Of a DNA stretch of 64,000 bases, positions 59,008 to 64,000 are shown one piece after another. This DNA is from Amaurobius ferox (lineage: Eukaryota; Arthropoda; Arachnida; Araneae; Amaurobiidae). The notes beneath the pieces are model-generated. The model searched no databases and was not told where the DNA came from. It saw only the letters and a program-made list of their open reading frames with translations. Numbering within the stretch: the first letter of the stretch is position 1; every line of letters starts with the position of its first letter. The stretch lies in NCBI GenBank assembly GCA_951213105.1, contig OX578153.1, positions 53,350,520-53,414,519 on the forward strand, written 5' to 3'. The position numbers and the translations under genes were made by a program.

Positions 59008-59558
59008 AAAATCGAAAAATCATTGCATTGAGGTGCGGTTTGTTCCATAAGTATTGCCAGGACGGGGGGTTTTTTTGACGTGAAAAAAATTTTGTAGTTT
59101 AAAGAATCACCTATAGGTGGTGCTTATCCGAATACATCTCCCAGAAGTATGCAAATGAGGCTATTATAAAAGAGCTGTAGTGCTTTATAGATTCTTCATT
59201 TGATTCATTAGTAAACAGTGCAAAGAAGAAGTTTTTGCGAGAATGTTAACTTTGATCGAAAAAGCCTTATTAGGGAAGCAGTATTACATAAGCGGAGAAT
59301 CAGCATTAGATGTTTTGCGAAAATTCCGATTTAGGAAAAATCTAAAGGAAGGAAAAGGTCCTATCACCTGTTCAGGGTTACTTAGACTTGTTATACAATT
59401 TGACACGTACAGTAAGTTATTTTCTTTGTCTTTCCAATCCGTTCAGCGCCACCTATAGATGATTTTTTAAACTACAAAATTTTTTCACTTCACCCCCCCC
59501 CCGTCCTAGCAATATTTATGGTACAAACCGTACCTCAATGCGATGATTTGTCGATTTT
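59008..59558 (+). mobile_element. TA-flanked inverted-repeat element, mariner/Tc1-like, internally deleted (551 bp)
   Basis: Flanked by TA (59,006-59,007 and 59,559-59,560). Terminal inverted repeats of about 110 bp: left AAAATCGAAAAATCATTGCA onward, right the reverse complement ending CGATGATTTGTCGATTTT. Both arms carry a C/G run, then GTCCTGGCAATA-type text. The interior holds one short frame (59,243-59,458) that resembles the N-terminal DNA-binding region of transposon-encoded proteins. Too short for a full transposase, so non-autonomous. Confidence 0.75.
59243..59458 (+). pseudogene. DUF4817-like helix-turn-helix N-terminal fragment of a transposase
   Basis: 71 codons. EKALLGKQYYISGESALDVL (about residues 6-25), then FRFRKNLKEGKGPITCSGLL (about residues 28-47), resembles the DUF4817 pattern (EKALLVKLFY..GES...ALREYR..K...KGP.S...L..L...F). 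That helix-turn-helix domain sits at the N-terminus of mariner-like transposon proteins and binds the element ends. The catalytic DDE part is absent and the frame runs into the right inverted repeat. The first codon is the ATG at 59,243. Confidence 0.55.
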
Positions 59559-59606
59559 TAATGAATTTTTAAAGTTTATACGGACTTTTGAAAGACCCTG
59601 TATAAA

Positions 59607-59732
<126 letters not shown>

Positions 59733-59818
59733 TATATAGAAATTGATAAATCGGAAATAAAAATGTTATAGTAACTTTTGCGCAAGGCAGCATGAGGGTA
59801 CCAAACACTATATATAGA

Positions 59819-60343
59819 GAAAAAGTGAAAAAAACATGGAATAAAGGAAGGAAGATTGATTTTTGATCAAGAATTTTTGAACAAGAATTTTTAAAACAAG
59901 CATTTTTTAATAAATATCCAATTTCCTTTATGCTTAAAAATATTGATAATTTATACAGAACCAATTTGGCATATAGTGTAAGACTTAAGTCTTTTTTGAG
60001 TTCAATTAGAGACAAAATCATCGAATCATCGAACCCTCCATAAGACAGGACCGCACTGTGATCAAAGGACCGCAGCTGGCACTTCATTTCCTTTGAGTCG
60101 GCAGTTCAGTTGGCTTTATTCGTGGTGATATTGCTCTCGTCCTCATTTCTATCCAGGTCTCGTGATGTTTTCATTGTCACTCCGGAGGTTGGCTTGGGCC
60201 ATAGCTGGCGACCAGGAGTGAAAGGCCGCGGCGTTTCTGACGAGCTCGTTGAACTGGGGAGTAAGGTCACAACCCCTTACCGCCATAATGTAAGCTTTTT
60301 GCCTGGCCTTCCTTCCTTTATTCCATGTTTTTTTCACTTTTTA
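59819..60343. repeat. Inverted repeat arms around a 450-bp core
   Basis: AAAAAGTGAAAAAAACATGG and the following AATAAAGGAAGGAAG at 59,819-59,853 recur inverted at about 60,308-60,342. The arms are themselves bordered by (AT)n on both sides. The core (59,854-60,307) is partly GC-rich (60,060-60,310) with no recognised gene. Confidence 0.75.
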
Positions 60344-60350
60344 TCTTTCA

Positions 60351-61194
<844 letters not shown>

Positions 61195-61900
61195 AAACTA
61201 GAAGTGGCATCTCCACAACCGGAGATTAAAATCCTCAATAAACCCTCCTACCCCCATTCGGGAATTTGATGCTGAATTTATATCTGTCATCATTTAAACC
61301 TTATTTACATATCAATAGGCGGTATAGAGAAAGATACATTTAAAATTTTTTTTGAACCTAGAGTAGATATACTTAGTAGCACCCTAACTTTTATAGAATT
61401 TGGTGCTGAATCCATATCAGTCATCATCTATGTCATATCCATAGCAGATTGTGAGATAATAGATGTTTCAAAGAAAATGTACATTTTTGAATAGGAAGTG
61501 ACATCGTCATAATCGGAAGCGGGAATACTTAGTGTGTTCCTTTACTTCTTCAAAATCTAAAGCTGAATCCATATCAGTTTTTATCCAATCTCTATCTATA
61601 ATCAATCCATTTCAAGACAATTTTTTGAACCGGAACTGAAAATTCCTAGTGAACTACCTTGTTTCTTCTAGAATTCGATACAGAATTGATATTCGTTATC
61701 ATCTAAACTTTATCTATAGCCAATCTTAAAAAACAAAATAACGTTTCAAGTAAAATGAAAATCAGTTTAACTCAAAATGGAAAAAGATCCGTGTGGGCAA
61801 ATCCCTGGTAACCTCTTACATTCCTCCAAAATTTGATGCTGAATTCATGTAAGCCATTATCTCAGCTATATCTACAGCAGATCCTGAGGAAAAAATGTTT
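61195..61900. repeat. Degenerate ~150-bp tandem repeat, distal array
   Basis: Same family as 2,878-3,365: repeated ATTTGATGCTGAATTYATAT, CATCTAA..TTTATCTATAG and GAGATAATAGATGTTTCAA-like stretches, about five diverged units. Confidence 0.65.
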
Positions 61901-62054
61901 TAACGTAAAAAATTTCCAAAACACAATAGTATGGAAAACATATTTTTCATTAATAATGAATTTTTGATTATGCGAGAAATGAAGAGCGAGAAAAAAGATG
62001 TAATTTTTTAACTTGATTGAATTGTATTAAGCAGTATACAGGCTTCGAGCAGTT

Positions 62055-62375
62055 CAGCAGAATGTTCAGTTGAATCCTTAGATTCCAAAGAATGCCCAGA
62101 TCAATTCTTTAGATTCCAAAGAATGTCCAGTTCAACTCCTTAGATTCCAATGAATTTCCAATGTCCAGTTCAATTCCTTAGATTCCAATGCCCAGTTCAA
62201 TTTTTCAGATTTCGAAGAATGTCCAGTTCAATTCTTTGGATTCCAAAGAATGCCCAGTTCAATTCCTTAGATCCCAAAGAATGCCCAGTTCTGTTCCCAA
62301 GATTCTAATGAATGTTTAGTTCAATTCCTTAGATTCCGAAGAATGTCCAGTTCAATTCTTTAGATTTCTAGATTC
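62055..62375. repeat. 31-bp-type minisatellite
   Basis: About ten units of consensus TTCAATTCCTTAGATTCCAA plus AGAATGTCCAG, with variants GAATGCCCAG and shortened units. Non-coding. Confidence 0.9.
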
Positions 62376-62525
62376 CAAAACACAGTTGTATGGAGAATAT
62401 TGCTGCATTAATGATGAGCGAGAAAAATTATGTAATTCACAGTTGTACGGAAAACATTTTTTGCATTAATGATGAGTTTTTGATGGGGCAAGAAAAGAAG
62501 AGCGGGAAAAATGATGCAATTTTTA

Positions 62526-63273
62526 TTTCCCTGCAATACATGGTAATGTATAGGGAAAGTATTGGATTCATGCCGCAAATCGCATCTCGAGTTTTCGACG
62601 GATCTACACGTTTCGAGACCTCTAGAATATGAAAAAACTATTTTTAACGTGACGTCTGTGTGTGCGTGTCTGTGCAAATTTTGTATCCACTCTAACTAAA
62701 AACGTAATTGACCGAATTTCATAAAATTTGGTTGGTAAGTGACTTGTGGGAGACTCTGGTGCTGATTAGTTTTGGGTACAATTCTGGATAAAAGAATCCA
62801 CCTTTTTTTTGCGAAATGGCCATCAGAAATTGTCTGTATCCACTCTAGCTGAAAAACTAATGGACCTAATTTCACAAACATCGGTTGATAAGTCGCTTGT
62901 GTGTTACTCTGGTGTTGATTAGATTTTGGTAGGATTCGGAAAAAAATAATCTGCCTTTTTTGCGAAATGGACCTCAAAAATCGTCAAAATCTAAACTAAA
63001 AAACTTCGCATGCTCAAATATATCTATTAAATGCTTGTTTCATCCATAATTTTTAACGATGAAAAGAATAAGACCAATCCCATACACTAGGACTAGCTGT
63101 TCTCGAGATATTTCAGTTTTTTCGTATTTTCTCTACGTCATTTGTCAAAATAAGTTCAGTTTCCAAATGAGAACGAAACCTGGATTAAAAGAAAATTAAA
63201 TTTAATTAAAATAAAGAGAAACTGGAAATAGGTCTGTAGGGAAAGTCATGTACTGTTCACATCAGATTTTTAC
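62526..63273 (+). repeat. 748-bp hairpin-ended repeat, tandem unit 1
   Basis: Begins TTTCCCTGCAATACATGG, continues with AATGTATAGGGAAAGT and GACGGATCTACACG, and ends CACATCAGATTTTTAC immediately before the next unit. Member of the same superfamily as 3,591-4,350. Confidence 0.75.
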
Positions 63274-64000
63274 TTTCCCTGCAATACATGGTAATGTATA
63301 GGGGAAGTATTGGAATCATACTGAAAATCACAATTCGAATATTCGACTGATCTACACGATTTGACACCTATAGAATGCGATAAAACCATTTTTAGCATGA
63401 CGTTTGTGTGCGTGTCTGTGTGTCTGTCTGAGTGTCTGTCTGTGTGCCTGTCTGTCTGTGCATATTTTGTATCCATTCTAACTAAAAAACTAATTGACCG
63501 AATTTCATAAAATTTGGTGGGTAAGTCACTTGTGTGCAACTCCGGTGCTGATTAATTTTGGGTACAATTCGGGATAACAAAACTCGCCTTTTTTTGCAAA
63601 ATGGCCACTCAAAATTTACCTGTATCCGCTCTAGTTGAAAAACTAATGGACCGAATTTCACAAAATTCTGTTGATAAGTCGCTTGTGGGACATCCTGGTG
63701 TTGATTGGATTTTGGAACGATTCAGAAAAAAATAACCTGTCTATTTTTACGAAATGGCCCACAAAAATCTACAAAATCTAAACTAAAAATATACGTATAC
63801 TCAAATATATCCATTAAATGCTTTTTTTATACGTAATTTTTAACGGTGAAAATAATAAGATCAACCGCATTACACTAGGACTGCCCGTTCTCGATATATT
63901 TTAGTTTTTTCGTATTTTCTCTATGCCACCTTTGAAAATAAGTCCAGTTACCAAATAAGAACGAAAATTGAATTAAAAGTGAATTAAATTTAATTAAAAT
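63274..64000 (+). repeat. 748-bp hairpin-ended repeat, tandem unit 2 (runs off the window)
   Basis: Collinear with 62,526-63,252 and in direct head-to-tail contact with it; the end lies beyond 64,000. The internal TGTCTGTC tract (63,408-63,470) is expanded relative to unit 1. Confidence 0.75.

Overview
This is a eukaryotic, strongly AT-rich, gene-poor window built almost entirely from repeats and transposable-element remains. No intact host protein-coding gene, rRNA or convincing functional tRNA is visible. An arthropod is likely, and a chelicerate (spider-type) genome fits best. That rests on a tRNA-headed SINE with a CAA-type tail, Jockey-like LINE pieces, a foldback-type MULE with a ubiquitin-peptidase-like domain, and long dispersed AT-rich repeats. 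The taxonomic call is inference.

Layout. Positions 1-54,690 are three direct tandem copies of one large non-coding unit, starting at about 1, 24,406 and 39,485. The third copy ends near 54,690 without its last part. The copies differ by large insertions and deletions, so each copy serves as an empty-site control for insertions in the others. Recurring parts of the unit, in order: a dispersed hairpin-ended element with (TG)n; a degenerate ~150-bp tandem repeat; a second hairpin-ended repeat; a 114-bp x3 tandem repeat; an inverted hairpin-ended element; a relic of a hAT transposase C-terminus; a GC-rich hairpin; small AT-rich open frames; and convergent tRNA-like sequences.

Copy-specific insertions: a tRNA-derived SINE with a 15-bp target duplication (5,144-5,427), a putative solo LTR (6,198-7,205) and a foldback MULE (10,681-20,009) in copy 1; a 5'-truncated LINE on the minus strand (35,694-37,310) in copy 2; a LINE 3' end (39,911-40,202), a SINE (40,800-41,005) and a 1.8-kb solo LTR (45,294-47,103) in copy 3.

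The most interesting object is the 9,329-bp foldback MULE at 10,681-20,009. It is bounded by 9-bp direct repeats TAGTAAAAG and starts and ends with matching inverted termini. Its two long arms are made of ~147-bp tandem repeats in opposite orientation. Between the arms lie broken transposase pieces and a ubiquitin-specific-protease-like cysteine peptidase frame. The other unit copies show the unoccupied target. This architecture matches Drosophila FB/NOF and the Phantom branch of Mutator-like elements.

Positions 54,690-64,000 are a different repeat mosaic: a 379-bp tandem duplication, another dispersed repeat pair, a diverged SINE, a 551-bp TA-flanked mariner-like element with a DNA-binding-domain ORF, large AT/CT microsatellites, a 31-bp-type minisatellite, and the start of a tandem array of a 748-bp hairpin-ended repeat.
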